Assembly (NCBI RefSeq): GCF_018687715.1
Contig: NC_056754.1
Coordinates: 10,697,501 to 10,761,500, forward strand
Direction: 5' to 3'
DNA length: 64,000 nucleotides
Source of the DNA: Carya illinoinensis
Taxonomy: Eukaryota; Streptophyta; Magnoliopsida; Fagales; Juglandaceae
Shown here: positions 1 to 10,371 of the stretch, piece after piece
Position numbering within the stretch: position 1 is the first letter of the stretch
How the letters are laid out: each line of letters starts with the position of its first letter
Position numbers and translations under genes: made by a program
Notes under the pieces: model-generated
What the model was told of the DNA's origin: nothing
The model's database searches: none
Seen by the model: only the letters and a program-made list of their open reading frames with translations

Positions 1-25
1 CCCAGTTTTAACAATTCCTAAGACT

Positions 26-156
26 TCAGGAATACTTGGTGAACAAGGTGGCCAAAGAACCAAAAGATACACCAAGAATTGCAGACAAGAAAACTCCAGT
101 GAACAATCCTATCTGGAAAAACATGCACATCAAGTCCTCAAACAGAATCTGCTCAA
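26..156 (-). CDS. Possible last exon of an unrecognised membrane protein (partial)
   Basis: On the minus strand a reading frame of about 43 codons ends at a TGA at 26-28. It reads as a short acidic stretch (EQILFEDL) followed by a hydrophobic membrane-type helix (roughly GLFTGVFLSAILGVSFG) and a short tail. A plausible splice acceptor (TCCTTTAG) lies just upstream at 157-158. A candidate upstream exon ends at about 214 before a GTAAGC donor, but the intron between them would be only 57 bp, short for a plant, so the join is doubtful. The opposite-strand ORF over 36-260 looks like a shadow. I do not recognise the family. It could also be a pseudogene remnant. Confidence 0.25.
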
Positions 157-796
157 CTAAAGGATTGCATCATACAATCAGAATCAATGGAAAAGCATTC
201 ATGACAAGCTTACCTTTAGCACAAAGAATGATTTCTAAAGCCCAACCTTCTGCTCTTTAGAACATTTTTAGGGTCACAGATTATGTATCTGCTAGCATTT
301 TTATTTGTAACTGAATGTGGACAAATCCAACCTCTTTTAGTCATATACACAAACAGTTGGCAAGCAGATGGACATCAAACAAAACCTATATATGTACTAG
401 TTACTTTTACCCTTAATTACAACAAACAAATCCAGTTATTTAGAATGTAGAATGTAGATTTCCTACCAATACCATCAAACAAATCCACTCAAACTTGGGC
501 GAGATATATTTCATTGCCATGAATACCATCAAACAAATCCAATATTTTCAGTATGTATTTTGTTTGAAACCAAAAGAATAGAAAATCATTGCTATGAATA
601 TGAAGTTAAAATCATTTAAGTAAATAACATCACCGAAAATCTTCCGAATCACGAGGGCTGAGAAATCGATCTGAAATGGCGAGCGATGGCAGGCTGTTAA
701 TCGGTCCGGTCGTGCCAACGTGAGGGATTGCTTCGTGGTTTCACAGGCTGAGATCGAAGATAAATATTGGAGAAATCACAAGCTGAGATCACGTTA

Positions 797-955
797 GGGC
801 AGGGGACTCAACCACGTTCGGGAATCGCGTTAGGTTAGGGCTTCAGCGTGAGGGAGGGCAGGGGACTCAACCGCGTTCGGGAGAAGCTTAGGGCTTCAAC
901 GTGAACGAGGGGAGGGGACTTCCACGTTCGGGAGAAGGGCTTCAGGGTGAACGAG
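797..955. repeat. GC-rich imperfect minisatellite, about three units
   Basis: About three diverged units of 50-60 bp follow one another. Each contains a GGGGACT..CACGTTCGGGA core followed by AGGGCTTCA(G/A)CGTGA. The flanking 640-1100 is clearly more GC-rich than its surroundings and has no convincing ORF. It may be part of a promoter or of an old GC-ended transposon. Confidence 0.45.
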
Positions 956-1052
956 GAGACCAGCCTTAGTTACAAATGAGGGCAGGGGGCTTCCATCAGA
1001 TGCTGGTCCACGAGTTACTCGGTGGAAGTCCTACGTGGCATAAGATGATTGA

Positions 1053-1081
1053 CGGGCTGTTATTTGAGTATAAACAGCCCG
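1053..1081. repeat. Short perfect inverted repeat
   Basis: CGGGCTGTT and AACAGCCCG are separated by 11 bases and could form a 9-bp stem. It follows a CTACGTGGCATAA motif like the inner end of the MULE terminal repeats at 5.2 kb. Function unknown. Confidence 0.4.
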
Positions 1082-1086
1082 ACCGG

Positions 1087-3144
1087 TCTTAAGGATTTCC
1101 CCCATTGTAATAGATAGATTCAAGTTCCAACCTCTCCTCCACAATCAAACAAAATAAAAATCGCAGGAGGCCCATCCCCTCGTTTCAGAAAGCTTATTAG
1201 CACGAAAAGCTGCTCAATGAAAGTAGAAGGGTGGGAAACAACAGATTATATTTTGGAAAATTCTAGGGATCTCGATAATGGGTCCCAACATGGGTCTAGA
1301 TAGTTTTTATTTTTTATTTTATTTTTCTTAATGATTAAAGAATTGTTTTTTGATGATGTGATTTTTTTCCTTAAAAAAATTGTTTAAGTGGATTAAAAAA
1401 ATACATAAAAAAATGAGAGTGCACTTATCTGGAGGATTACTCGGTGCTGTAGTGCCACCCTTATATTTTAGCACCAAGAGTTTTTTTTTTTTTTTTTGGA
1501 GGATCGGCCGACACGAGCTAACCCTATTGTATTATCACAGGAAAAAAGTCAGATTAAGCTTCACCTGATCAACCTAGATCCAACCTGAACACGAGTAGGT
1601 TACCTTCAGGTTGAAGCAACGGGTACAAATTCTAAACCAGAAGTACATATACTTTCCAATATGTTGATACCCAGCCAAAAGAAAATAACCATATGACTCA
1701 TCTAAAAGCAAGAACCTTCTAATCATTATGCACCACAAGAGTGCCAATCCTACTAAGATTACGTCACAATTCACTTGAAAGCAGCAAATGGTGATTGGTC
1801 CTATGTATAGAGGCCGAGCGCACATATATTTGAATGAGCGTCTGAGATGCAAGCAGCATGTTAAGTCCATGAATCTCAAATAAAAATATCTATGTAATAG
1901 TTTTCACAACAATGGCGATGCCCCAACAAAAAACGCACTGATAATACCACTATTGTAAGAGAATGCACTGCATTTTATTGATATAATCAAAATGATTTTA
2001 ATAGAGAATATCTCTAAAAATAGATAACAGCAACAAACAGAAAAATGTACAGTTACATATCAGCTTCTTAAAAGGGGTTATGAAATAGGCATCTATATTA
2101 ACACAAAACAAGTTCTCTCTGTATTTTAAACCCTGAGGATGATCATAAGAAAAATAGAATACATTAAATATCACGTAACTAAAAGAAGTTATCTGAATTC
2201 TCAGCTAAGATCGGAGTTAGCTAGGAAGGGAGAGAAAATTGGACAGGCCTAGAGAATCAAGTTGGTCTTTGTTTGTACATACACGCAGTCGTTATCTTTA
2301 TTGTAGCAAAAAGTATTATATAGACACAAAACCATGAGCAATTTATCTTATGCATAAAACATTCCATTCCCATAAAACAAATTGACTGAAGGGGGGAGGA
2401 ACAAATCAAGAAGATGCAGAAAACGAGAATATGTATGCAAGTATCTAATTTGCATTTGACAATCGTAGAATGCTAATAACGCCAAAATGTGATGATTAGA
2501 ATATTGTGAAGATGAATTTTCATGTGCCATATAAGAAACGGATACGGAGGGACCAACATTTGCTTAACAGTGTGGATTCAAAATGTGATTAATCATACAC
2601 CTAAGAGAAGCAGTCATGTTTTAGACTCTGCATAGTCTTGCATGAAAGTATATCATAAGGACAATGATAACATAAGATTTACATTTAATATTGCAGCGTA
2701 CGATGTCAATATGAATATGACATTTAGACAAGACCTGAATCCAATGGGGAAATAGACCATACGCTTGCTTAATCTGATGATAAGGCTTTGTTGCTCCCAT
2801 TAGATGCCATACTTCTCCAGTTGAAGAACAGAAAATGAAAGGGGAAAGACTCGCTTTTGTGCTTGATTATGCCTATAGCTTGTCTTGACTAAACCACTGA
2901 CACTTTAGTAAATGATGAAATCAAGGAAGTTAAATTAACTGCAGAAACGTTTCAAGTCACTTTAGTCACTATAAATATAAAATGCATACCTATCTGGACA
3001 GATGGGGTGAAAAATACAGTACCGAAATAATATTGTGGTTTGGCGAATTGTGAACATCACCGTTCTGAAAAATCGCATTGCAAGCATGACACTCTTCACC
3101 CAAAAATCCAACAGGGGTAGGAGGCCAAAACCAAAAATCAGTCA
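1087..3144. other. Intergenic, no gene seen
   Basis: AT-rich sequence with no supported coding region. Bases 1290-1420 resemble the interior shared by the short MITEs at 4.8 and 31.7 kb (TTAATGATTAA followed by AT-rich runs and ATTAAAAAAATACAT). The right part includes the 3' flank of the TMEM161-like gene. Confidence 0.4.
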
Positions 3145-4548
3145 TCAAGACATATACAAAATGCCACGACGATACAATACAAGGCTTCCTGAACTGAAAA
3201 CAGCCCAAACAAAGACAACCCACCAAGCCAAAAACAACGCCACTTCCTTAACAAAAGAAGAACATGGCTGTAGACTACATATCGATTGGGAACTCAAAAA
3301 GGAGTTACCATCAATCTGAGATAAGCCAACAAAGAGAAGCACAAGAATCGGAGGTGCAAGAAACTGCAAAACTACAAGACATAAGTAGTGGTTGTGCAAA
3401 AAGACCTTCGCCCTGCTAAAGTCCAAATCCGGAATCTTGCTGGCGTGCAACCGTTGGTACCAAGACAACAATGCTTCATTCAGATACATTTGCAAGTTCG
3501 GTCTTAAAGCCACAACTTGCAATAAACCCAAAAGCAACAAGCACCAAACCCTGAGCTTGTTAAAATCGGAAAGGGACATGCCCACATTGCCAACCAACCT
3601 CTCAGCATCCCCAATTTCACTAGCTAAACGCGCTCCTTTAGCATTATCAATGTTCTTATTAACAAGAATCTCAACGAATGGATTAATCCAAAGCAATGCC
3701 GTGAGCATACTCAACGTTGTATTCGCATAAAGAATCATTCTAGAAAACCATCCACAATGAATCATCGATAAATTGCTTCGAAGCTGATCAGTTCCAAGCC
3801 AAAAAGACCTTGCAATTTTTAATGCCGGCATAAGCAGAAAACCAGCGATGAAGCCCATTAAAACAGCAAGAAAAACCCTCAAAACCCCATTAATTGATTC
3901 AAAACGGAAATCCAAAACCCAAGGAACAATCTCAAAGCAAATCAATAGCCCCAGCGTAAACCCCAAAACCCCAAGAAGCACACTCAGTTGCTTCTCCGAC
4001 TTCCTCGACGCAGATTTCTCGAACGAAACCTTAGCAAGCAATAAAACTAGATTGCAAAGAAGGATAAATCCAAACAGAAGGGGAACAAAAGTCCCGTTTA
4101 TAAAGGATCCAGAGCTCTCAGAAACCCCCAAGTAAAATTGAAGCAGTAAAGAAGAAAGAGCCACAAATGAGAGAGTAAAAACTCTGCGATACTCGTGGAA
4201 ATAGAGCCGGGATTGAATGCGACTGTGGTCGAGCGTTATCCGGAAGATCTGGGCGTTATTCTCATCGAATTCGGACTTTTCCTTGGACTTGTTCCTCTTC
4301 CGGGGTTCAATGTTGGGTTTGGAAGACAAGTGCTGGTAGCCCTGGAGAGTGGAGCTTGGATTGGTGCTCTCGGGTCGTCTAATGGCGGCGCGGCTGGCGT
4401 CTTGGTGGAGGTTTTCGGGTTGGATGTAGGTGTGGAGGCCATGGAGGAAAAGGGAGGGGATCTTGAAGAAGGAGAGGAGGAAAGTGAGGGAAAGGGAGAG
4501 AGAGGTGTGGAGGATTGGGTTCTTGTAGGTTAGAAGGAACTGGAGCAT
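3145..4548 (-). CDS. TMEM161-family multi-pass membrane protein
   Basis: A single-exon ORF of 467 residues. The family (Tmemb_161AB) is a conserved eukaryotic membrane protein of about 480 residues; animal members affect cardiac rhythm, and the plant role is not established. Hydrophobic segments lie near residues 8-30, 124-140, 153-172, 187-208, 222-240, 272-290, 333-348, 385-408 and 433-455. A basic, polar loop runs from about 45 to 115 (EPRKRNKSKEK). The family match rests on the block LRVWCLLLLGLLQ..ALRPNLQMYLN followed by YLCLVVLQFLAPP, which lines up with the animal LRLW..ALR..HLQAYLN and YYLCVIALQYVAPL. The start at 4548 gives a full-length protein with an N-terminal membrane helix. No frameshift or stop is seen. 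Confidence 0.85.
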   Translation of the reverse strand: MLQFLLTYKNPILHTSLSLSLTFLLSFFKIPSLFLHGLHTYIQPENLHQDASRAAIRRPESTNPSSTLQGYQHLSSKPNIEPRKRNKSKEKSEFDENNAQIFRITLDHSRIQSRLYFHEYRRVFTLSFVALSSLLLQFYLGVSESSGSFINGTFVPLLFGFILLCNLVLLLAKVSFEKSASRKSEKQLSVLLGVLGFTLGLLICFEIVPWVLDFRFESINGVLRVFLAVLMGFIAGFLLMPALKIARSFWLGTDQLRSNLSMIHCGWFSRMILYANTTLSMLTALLWINPFVEILVNKNIDNAKGARLASEIGDAERLVGNVGMSLSDFNKLRVWCLLLLGLLQVVALRPNLQMYLNEALLSWYQRLHASKIPDLDFSRAKVFLHNHYLCLVVLQFLAPPILVLLFVGLSQIDGNSFLSSQSICSLQPCSSFVKEVALFLAWWVVFVWAVFSSGSLVLYRRGILYMS

Positions 4549-4794
4549 TGTTTTTTAAGGTTTCTGGTTCGGGGAGGGGTACAAACACTGTGTAGGGTTA
4601 CTTCAAGAGATGAGATGAGATCTCAAAAGGTTTTGAAATGGAATTTTGGGGAGTCGTCAACGACAATGGATGCGTTGTTTGTTGGTTTGCGTGCTTGGGT
4701 CAGACCCACCAATTTACACCGGACCCATCCGGTATTTGGATCGTTCCATTAGGAAAAAGTCTGCAATACGTCTCATGGATTTTTATTTGGATAA

Positions 4795-5037
4795 TGCTTT
4801 ATCCACAGAAGGTGGCCACCGAATGTGGCCACCGATTGTACTTTTTAATTTTTTTAATATATATTTTTTAACTTAGTGATTAAGGAAGTGTTTTTAAATG
4901 ATGTTGTGATTTTTATTTATTTTTAAAAAATATTTAAATATATTAAAAAAATACATATAAAAAATGAAAAACAAAAAAAAAAAATTGTTTTGCCTTTTCG
5001 GTGGCCACCTTCGGTGGCGTTTTTCTGTGGACGTAGC
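4795..5037. mobile_element. Short non-autonomous DNA element (MITE), GC-ended
   Basis: The left end (TCCACAGAAGGTGGCCACCG) matches the reverse complement of the right end (CGGTGGCC..TTCTGTGGACG). The interior is almost pure AT, with the TTAGTGATTAAG block shared by other short elements in this window. Flanks TTTTTATTTGG and TTTTTATTTTG may be an imperfect target duplication. A related right end (GTGGACGTAGCAACGTCC) recurs near 16670. Edges are approximate. Confidence 0.5.
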
Positions 5038-5221
5038 AGCGTCCTTTTTATTTTGTTTTCAGAAACATTTGTATGCCGTCTCACCGTCTCACTTGATCGC
5101 TGTAGTTGACCGCTCATTTAAAGCAAAAAAAAAAAAATTTACTTAATAATTAAATAAATGATTTTAAATATATTAATATATTAATTTTATTTTTTAAAAA
5201 TATTTAAATCTATTAAAACAA

Positions 5222-6417
5222 GGAAAAGTCTGTATGCCCCCGGGGAGTAACCCCGCCGCGGCCTCGTGGCCTACGTGGCATAATAATCAAAACGGTGTCG
5301 TTTTGATTTTGGCTAAATCTCTCTCCTCTCTCGCATTCAATGTTGGCATCATCCCCGTCTTCCCTCATCTCTCTCTTCTATCATCTGCCTCCCTCGAGTT
5401 CCTCTGCCTTTTCTTTTCTCTTTATTTCTTTCCCTCTCCTTCTTTACCTCTGTAACCTCTCATTCCCTTCGAATTTCCACTGCATTCTCATCCCATCAAG
5501 CTCAAAGACAAGCTCGAAGCCTGACAAAAAAACCTTGAGAAAAACAGAGGAAAGCAAAGGAAAATCTGTTTGGTTGCCGAGAAAACAGAGAAAAATCTGA
5601 AAATAGTTTGTAATAGCCTATTTGGTTGCCGAGAAAACAGAAAAAAATCACGCTATAGTTTGCAATGGTCCATAACAGTATGTTTGGTTGCTGAGAAAAT
5701 AGAGGAAAATCACGCATATCCTACAAATATGAGATTTTGAGACAACAACTGGTAGATCTCGTGCGTTCATCGGCTTCGTGTGGTGTCTCCGTGTGCATGT
5801 GGTTGGAAAAAAATAGTTGTGGTTTGGCAAAAAAGTGATTAACGTTACTGAGTTTTGTTGATTATCTATTACTTTGATTGCTTCATTTGTTGAAAATTAG
5901 ATCGGAAACAAATGGATGAAATAAAAGCAGTCAAATAGAAGGGAGAACGTAAGCTTGGGTTTAATGACAAACAGAAAGAAAAAAAATGAGACCCAAAAAG
6001 AAAAAAACATTAGGACATGATGTCTGCAACGTCCTCATCAAAATTGATGCTTTTGCAGAGCTCACTGGACATGGCCGTAAGGAAATATCGAGTGACAATC
6101 AAATATGTGAGAAACAGTGGGGAAACGAATGTATACTCCATCAGAAAAGAATTGAAAAGTTTGGAAAATATATGTTTATTTCTCAAGAAAGTGTAGGCAA
6201 ATAAATGAATCTGAGTGATCCCCTTTCTCATATGCACGAAAATCGCTTGAGGAGATGAGGAGCAGAAAAATCGTATGGCTGGAGAGATAGATGCAGTGAG
6301 AAGTTGAGAAACTTCCAGTTTTTTTTTCTTTAATTATTATTTTTTTTATTAATATTTTAATTGGCACGTCAGCCCCGGGGCCGCGGCAGGGTTATTCCTC
6401 GGGAGTATGTAGCAGTT
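5222..6417. mobile_element. Non-autonomous Mutator-like element (MULE), 1.2 kb
   Basis: The ends are inverted repeats of about 50 bp. The left end reads GTATGCCCCCGGGGAGTAAC and then GCCGCGGCC..CTACGTGGCA. The reverse of the right end reads CATACTCCCGAGGAATAACC and then GCCGCGGCC..TGACGTGCCA. The identical 12-mer CTATTAAAACAA flanks both sides (5210-5221 and 6418-6429), fitting a MULE-type 9-12 bp target duplication. No transposase is visible. Inside are a CAAAACG..CGTTTTG palindrome just within the left end, a CT-rich leader-like stretch, and three copies of a roughly 60-bp unit (GTTTGGTTGCCGAGAAAACAGA, 5560-5710). The unit looks like host 5' UTR or intron DNA, so gene capture is possible. 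Confidence 0.7.
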
Positions 6418-7261
6418 CTATTAAAACAATATAAAAAAAAAATTGACTAGTGGTCATGAGAGCCGTTGTGACGCCTCCAAATTCCGTTTGGGATCGGACG
6501 GACATTTGAAGCGTCGAGACATGCAACACAAGGTTACATGCCCCCGTTCATGACATATAAGATGCAATGTTCCTAACATGCATCTAACAATATGCAATAT
6601 TCGCAGCGGATAAATTTTTTCTTTAGCAATACTATACACCAAATTGAAAATATCTCAAATGCTTAAAACATACTTCATACATAAAAACACATTGAACAAC
6701 TAAGAACATAACACTAGTCCAAAATAGTTATGATCCAAAAAGTACTAAAGATGCAACTCAATCGTACAAGTAGTAATTTACGTTAATTACTATATTAACA
6801 TTGATGTCGCACCGTCGCTTAGTCAACTGTGTCTAGTTGATCAGCTCCTGATTCTCCTTCAGGTCCTGTAACAAGATCTACCATTTGGGGAATGGTAGTT
6901 GGGACTACCAAAGTGAGATTTGATTACAAATCTCAGTAAGTTAACAAAAAAACTTATACACAAACTAATGATGCATGAATGACAGTAAAAGTATAAATGC
7001 ATAATCAAATTCATAAGTAATTAAAGTATAACTTGGCGTACAACATAGCATAATTGACATAACTTAAATTGAAACATGAATTGAACTTGACTTGACATGA
7101 ACTTGATCTGAAACTTGACTTAGCATGAACTTGCTCTGAAACTTGAATTAACATGAACATGATATGAAACTTAACTTATCATGAACTTGTTCTGAAACTT
7201 GACTTAACATGAACGTGATATGAAATTTGACTTATCATGAACTTGTTTCGAAACTTGACTT

Positions 7262-7560
7262 AACATGTAAAATACATACTCCACAGTTGTTGTGGCCCCA
7301 TGTATTCTACGTGTAAATACATACTCCACAGTTGTTGTGGCCCCATGTATTCTATACAAACTTGACTTAACATGAAAAATACATACTCCACAGTTGTTGT
7401 GGCCCCACGTATTCTACGTGTAAATATATACTCCACAGTTGTTGTGGCCTCATATATTATACGAAAACTTATTCTTTAACTGCTTAAATACATACTCCAC
7501 AGTTGTTGTGGCCCCATGTATTCTACGTGTCACAATTGCTGTGTCTCACGTAGTGTATAC
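7262..7560. repeat. Tandem array of palindrome-bearing units in the LTR
   Basis: Units of about 45 bp (AAATACATACTCCACAG.., ending ATGTATTCTACGTG) repeat about five times. Each holds the hairpin-forming CCACA-GTTGT-TGTGG. The array ends with two GTCACAATTGCTGTG units, one perfect as GTCACA-ATTGC-TGTGAC. The same array occurs at 12930-13290 and, inverted, at 35770-36090. Confidence 0.7.
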
Positions 7561-7994
7561 GTCACAATTGCTGTGACCCCATACATAAGTAATCAACATG
7601 AAACGTGACTGGAATACGAAATGACTAAAGCCCTGACGTAACATAACGTGACTTGAACATAACTTGAAATACATGACTAACTTAAGATAGAAACATTTCG
7701 TAACATGACATAACATATAATAGACAACATATTTAACATGACATACTTGCAACAGTGAATATTACATGACTTGACATATATGTAATAGATGGCATACTTA
7801 GCATGACGTACTTGTAAGGTACAGTAATACATGACATAATATATTATGTAACAGATAAAAATTGATGACAGAATAAATTCTGTATAATAGACAATTACAT
7901 GATAACTTGGCATGACATGACATATATGATAACACACATACATACACTGTAGTTCCTTTACTTAGCACACATACACAGTAGACTGCTAGTAAGT

Positions 7995-8015
7995 TAAAAG
8001 CTAACTTACCTCGAT
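7995..8015. repeat. Inverted repeat inside the LTR
   Basis: GTAAGTT..AACTTAC around AAAAGCT forms a near-perfect palindrome. It is conserved in the right LTR (near 13702) and in the solo LTR (near 35330), so it has been maintained in all three copies. It could be a hairpin in the element transcript. Confidence 0.5.
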
Positions 8016-9675
8016 CTCCGTGTTTCTTACAAAACCTTAAGCGCGATCGCAAGGAACTGTAATTAGTGATTCTAAAAGTTAGCACTAAATCACTAATAAA
8101 TTGAAATATGGAAAATACTAACTTAAAGAGTAAAATTTCTATTTTACTCTCTGCATGTAGGAAAATGACCGTTTTACCCATAACTTAAGGATTTTGCATA
8201 CTAACTCCAAAAGTCACCAAAATTTACATGCCTCATGTAAATTTTATCCTCAATTCAAATATCAATTTAGAAAAATTTAAAACTAATTACAACTATTAAA
8301 ACTCCATAGGGCCGAAATTCTCATATGCTATTTCTATTGATTTTTGTTTCCAACTTGTTTTGATCAACCTTTTGATCTATGACTTATAAATATGTGATCT
8401 TCAAACCAAACCATCACATGGTTTAAAAAGATGTTCTAAAACATATATAAGCTTCTAATTCAAGATCACATGGTTAAAAATTAACCAAAACATAAATTTA
8501 GCCAAGAACATCCACACTTTGGCTTATCTGAATATCTCTTTACATAAAATTTCATATCTTTGAAACTAACATCAAATATCTTCAAAATAATAATATAGCA
8601 TATATATAAGATGCTTATGATCCTCCAATAAAATTATCAAAGTCATTGGAATAGGTTTAGACCACCAAAGAGTTAAACTTTCTCAAAACAGAAACTGTTT
8701 TTCCTCTTCCAGTTTTTAAGTTTCTAAATCTAAGAAATCTTTCATAAAAACCTTTAATCATGCAAAAATCCTAAACCAATAGTCATATATACATGTTAAC
8801 AATATTCCATAAAAATTTCGGACCAATATCTATCCATTAGCTTGGTCAAAAACTCCAAACTATAACATATTCTCCAGTTTATCTTCCAGAATGACCTTTC
8901 TATAGTTTACATAATATTTGACCAACCAAATGATCTTCAAATTGGACAAATAAGATATCTACATAAACTAGACTAAAAAAGAAACAACTTATATGAAGGA
9001 GACTTTATGATAAAATACTTACAAGAGCTTTGAAATGGGTGTGCAATAGAACTCCTAAAAGCTGTCCGAGAGAGAGTGTTTGATATTCTTTTAATGGAAA
9101 GTGTAAATGAGATAATTTCATGGGGAGGGGTGGCTGGAGATACTTATGGATGAGATATGGAAGAGATGAAGCTGGAGTGAGAGTTAAGTGTAGGACTCTC
9201 TTACCTGAAGTGAGAGTGGAGTGTAGGACTCTCTTACCTAATAATATCTACAAAAATCAACTCAAGATATTTTTACCCAATAATATCCACGAAATTAACT
9301 TAAAATATTTTTATCCAATAATATCCACAAAATTAGTTTAAAATATTTTTATCCAATAATATCTACAAAAATTAGCTCAAGATATTTTTATCCAATAATA
9401 TCTACAGTTTTGAGCAAACATTTCGTCCGAAAATATGAAAAAGTGTTATTGCGCCATAAGACCTTAAATAACCCTCCGAGTCTAATGGCACAAACCATAA
9501 TACATTTTGACACTTCTAACTATCTCCAATAATCAAAAACACACTTCGGATACCATAGTAAATAATAACACTAACTATGTGGTTAGACTAAAACCTATAT
9601 GATTAATGGATTCGTGAAAACTTATAGAATCTTCACGAGGTTCTTAAAGTCAATAGAAATTCCACAATTGAATTT

Positions 9676-9735
9676 CTAGCGGGCTGTTACAATCTCTCCT
9701 CCTAAAAAAAAGATTTCGTCCTCGAAATCGAAGTA
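9676..9735 (-). pseudogene. Relic of the pol C-terminus
   Basis: The minus-strand frame ends FDFEDEIFFLGGEIVTAR and stops at 9676-9678 inside the LTR. A frame ending in an FEDE..GG.IVTAR-like tail, with its stop just past the LTR edge, is typical of chromovirus-type Ty3/gypsy polyproteins. The DNA includes the palindromic GATTTCGTCCTCGAAATC. The frame upstream of this tail is not recognisable as integrase, so only the very end of pol remains. Confidence 0.6.
9692..9703 (-). other. Polypurine tract of the LARD element
   Basis: On the minus strand AGGAGGAGAGAT lies directly before the TGTAACAG start of the 3' LTR, the expected position for the plus-strand primer. It fixes the element's orientation together with the primer-binding site. 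Confidence 0.75.
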
Positions 9736-10122
9736 AGTAAGAAATAACAAGTTAAGGAATATGTATTGCTTACCAACCTGCTGTCTGTCCCGTATATATC
9801 TACCTTTGAGATTATGCCATTTTTTTTTTAACTCTCTTACTTTAATCAACAATGATATTATACTTCTTTCCACAAGGTTGGCCAAATTGTATCGACACAC
9901 TCTCCAAACCAAAAACTTCAAGTAAATAATCTTCCGAAACTCTTCTTTAGAAAAACATAGGCGATATACTTTAAGTGTTCTTATATATACTATAATTAGT
10001 AGAGAATTCATCAAAATTAAGCCGTTAACCTCTCTCTCTCTCATTTTGTTTTTTTTTTTTAACAAAATCTGTGGCCCTCTGTTTTAGACCAGACAACTCT
10101 GATCCGCATGATTTTTATAGGT

Positions 10123-10222
10123 CTTCTGTAGCTGTCAGGCGCCGCATAGCTATGACACTACTTTGTTCTTCAGTAGTTGTCAGGCACCGCAGTTATGATA
10201 CTATATTGCTCTTGTCTCTTGT
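10123..10222. repeat. Two-unit tandem repeat upstream of the opposite-strand ORF
   Basis: TAG(C/T)TGTCAGGC(G/A)CCGCA(T)AG..TATGA(C/T)ACTA occurs twice about 55 bp apart, within the 250 bp before the opposite-strand ORF. It could be part of that ORF's leader or promoter. Confidence 0.45.
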
Positions 10223-10371
10223 AGAGAAATGCTTCACGAGAGATGATTCGTCATAATTTTCTCCATAAAAGAATTATTCAGTTCATCTTCTTTCACATCT
10301 CATCTTCTCCACTTTTCTGAAATTAATCTGCATTCTTACTCTGCAATCTATTTCTGCTTACTCACTTTGCA

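Larger units (their letters stand above)
6467..9691 (-). repeat. 3' LTR of the 9 kb LARD element
   Basis: A 3.2 kb LTR that matches the right LTR almost line by line, with scattered substitutions and small indels (for example, it lacks one GAGAGTTAAGTGTAGGACTC unit present at 14890-14950). It contains three repeat zones: roughly 40-bp ACTTGACTTAACATGAA units (7080-7265), a CCACAGTTGTTGTGG array (7262-7560), and AT-rich ATAATATC(C/T)AC units (9230-9420). Several ORFs up to 127 codons recur in the other LTR copies, but none resembles a known protein. Confidence 0.85.

Noticed and set aside
36..260. 74-codon plus-strand ORF starting MVNKVAKEP
   Set aside because: Overlaps the possible minus-strand exons; composition and no homology suggest a shadow.
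3392..4533. Several plus-strand ORFs of 95-112 codons
   Set aside because: All lie within the TMEM161-like coding exon on the other strand.
7262..7560. Regular repeat spacing like a CRISPR array
   Set aside because: Repeats and spacers are both repeated, it lies in an LTR of a plant retroelement, and no cas genes are present. It is a tandem array.
7798..8181. 127-codon ORF inside the LARD LTR, repeated at 13507-13890
   Set aside because: It recurs because the LTRs are duplicates. The sequence is repeat-derived (Cys/Tyr-rich from the palindrome/TATGACAT repeats) and has no family match.
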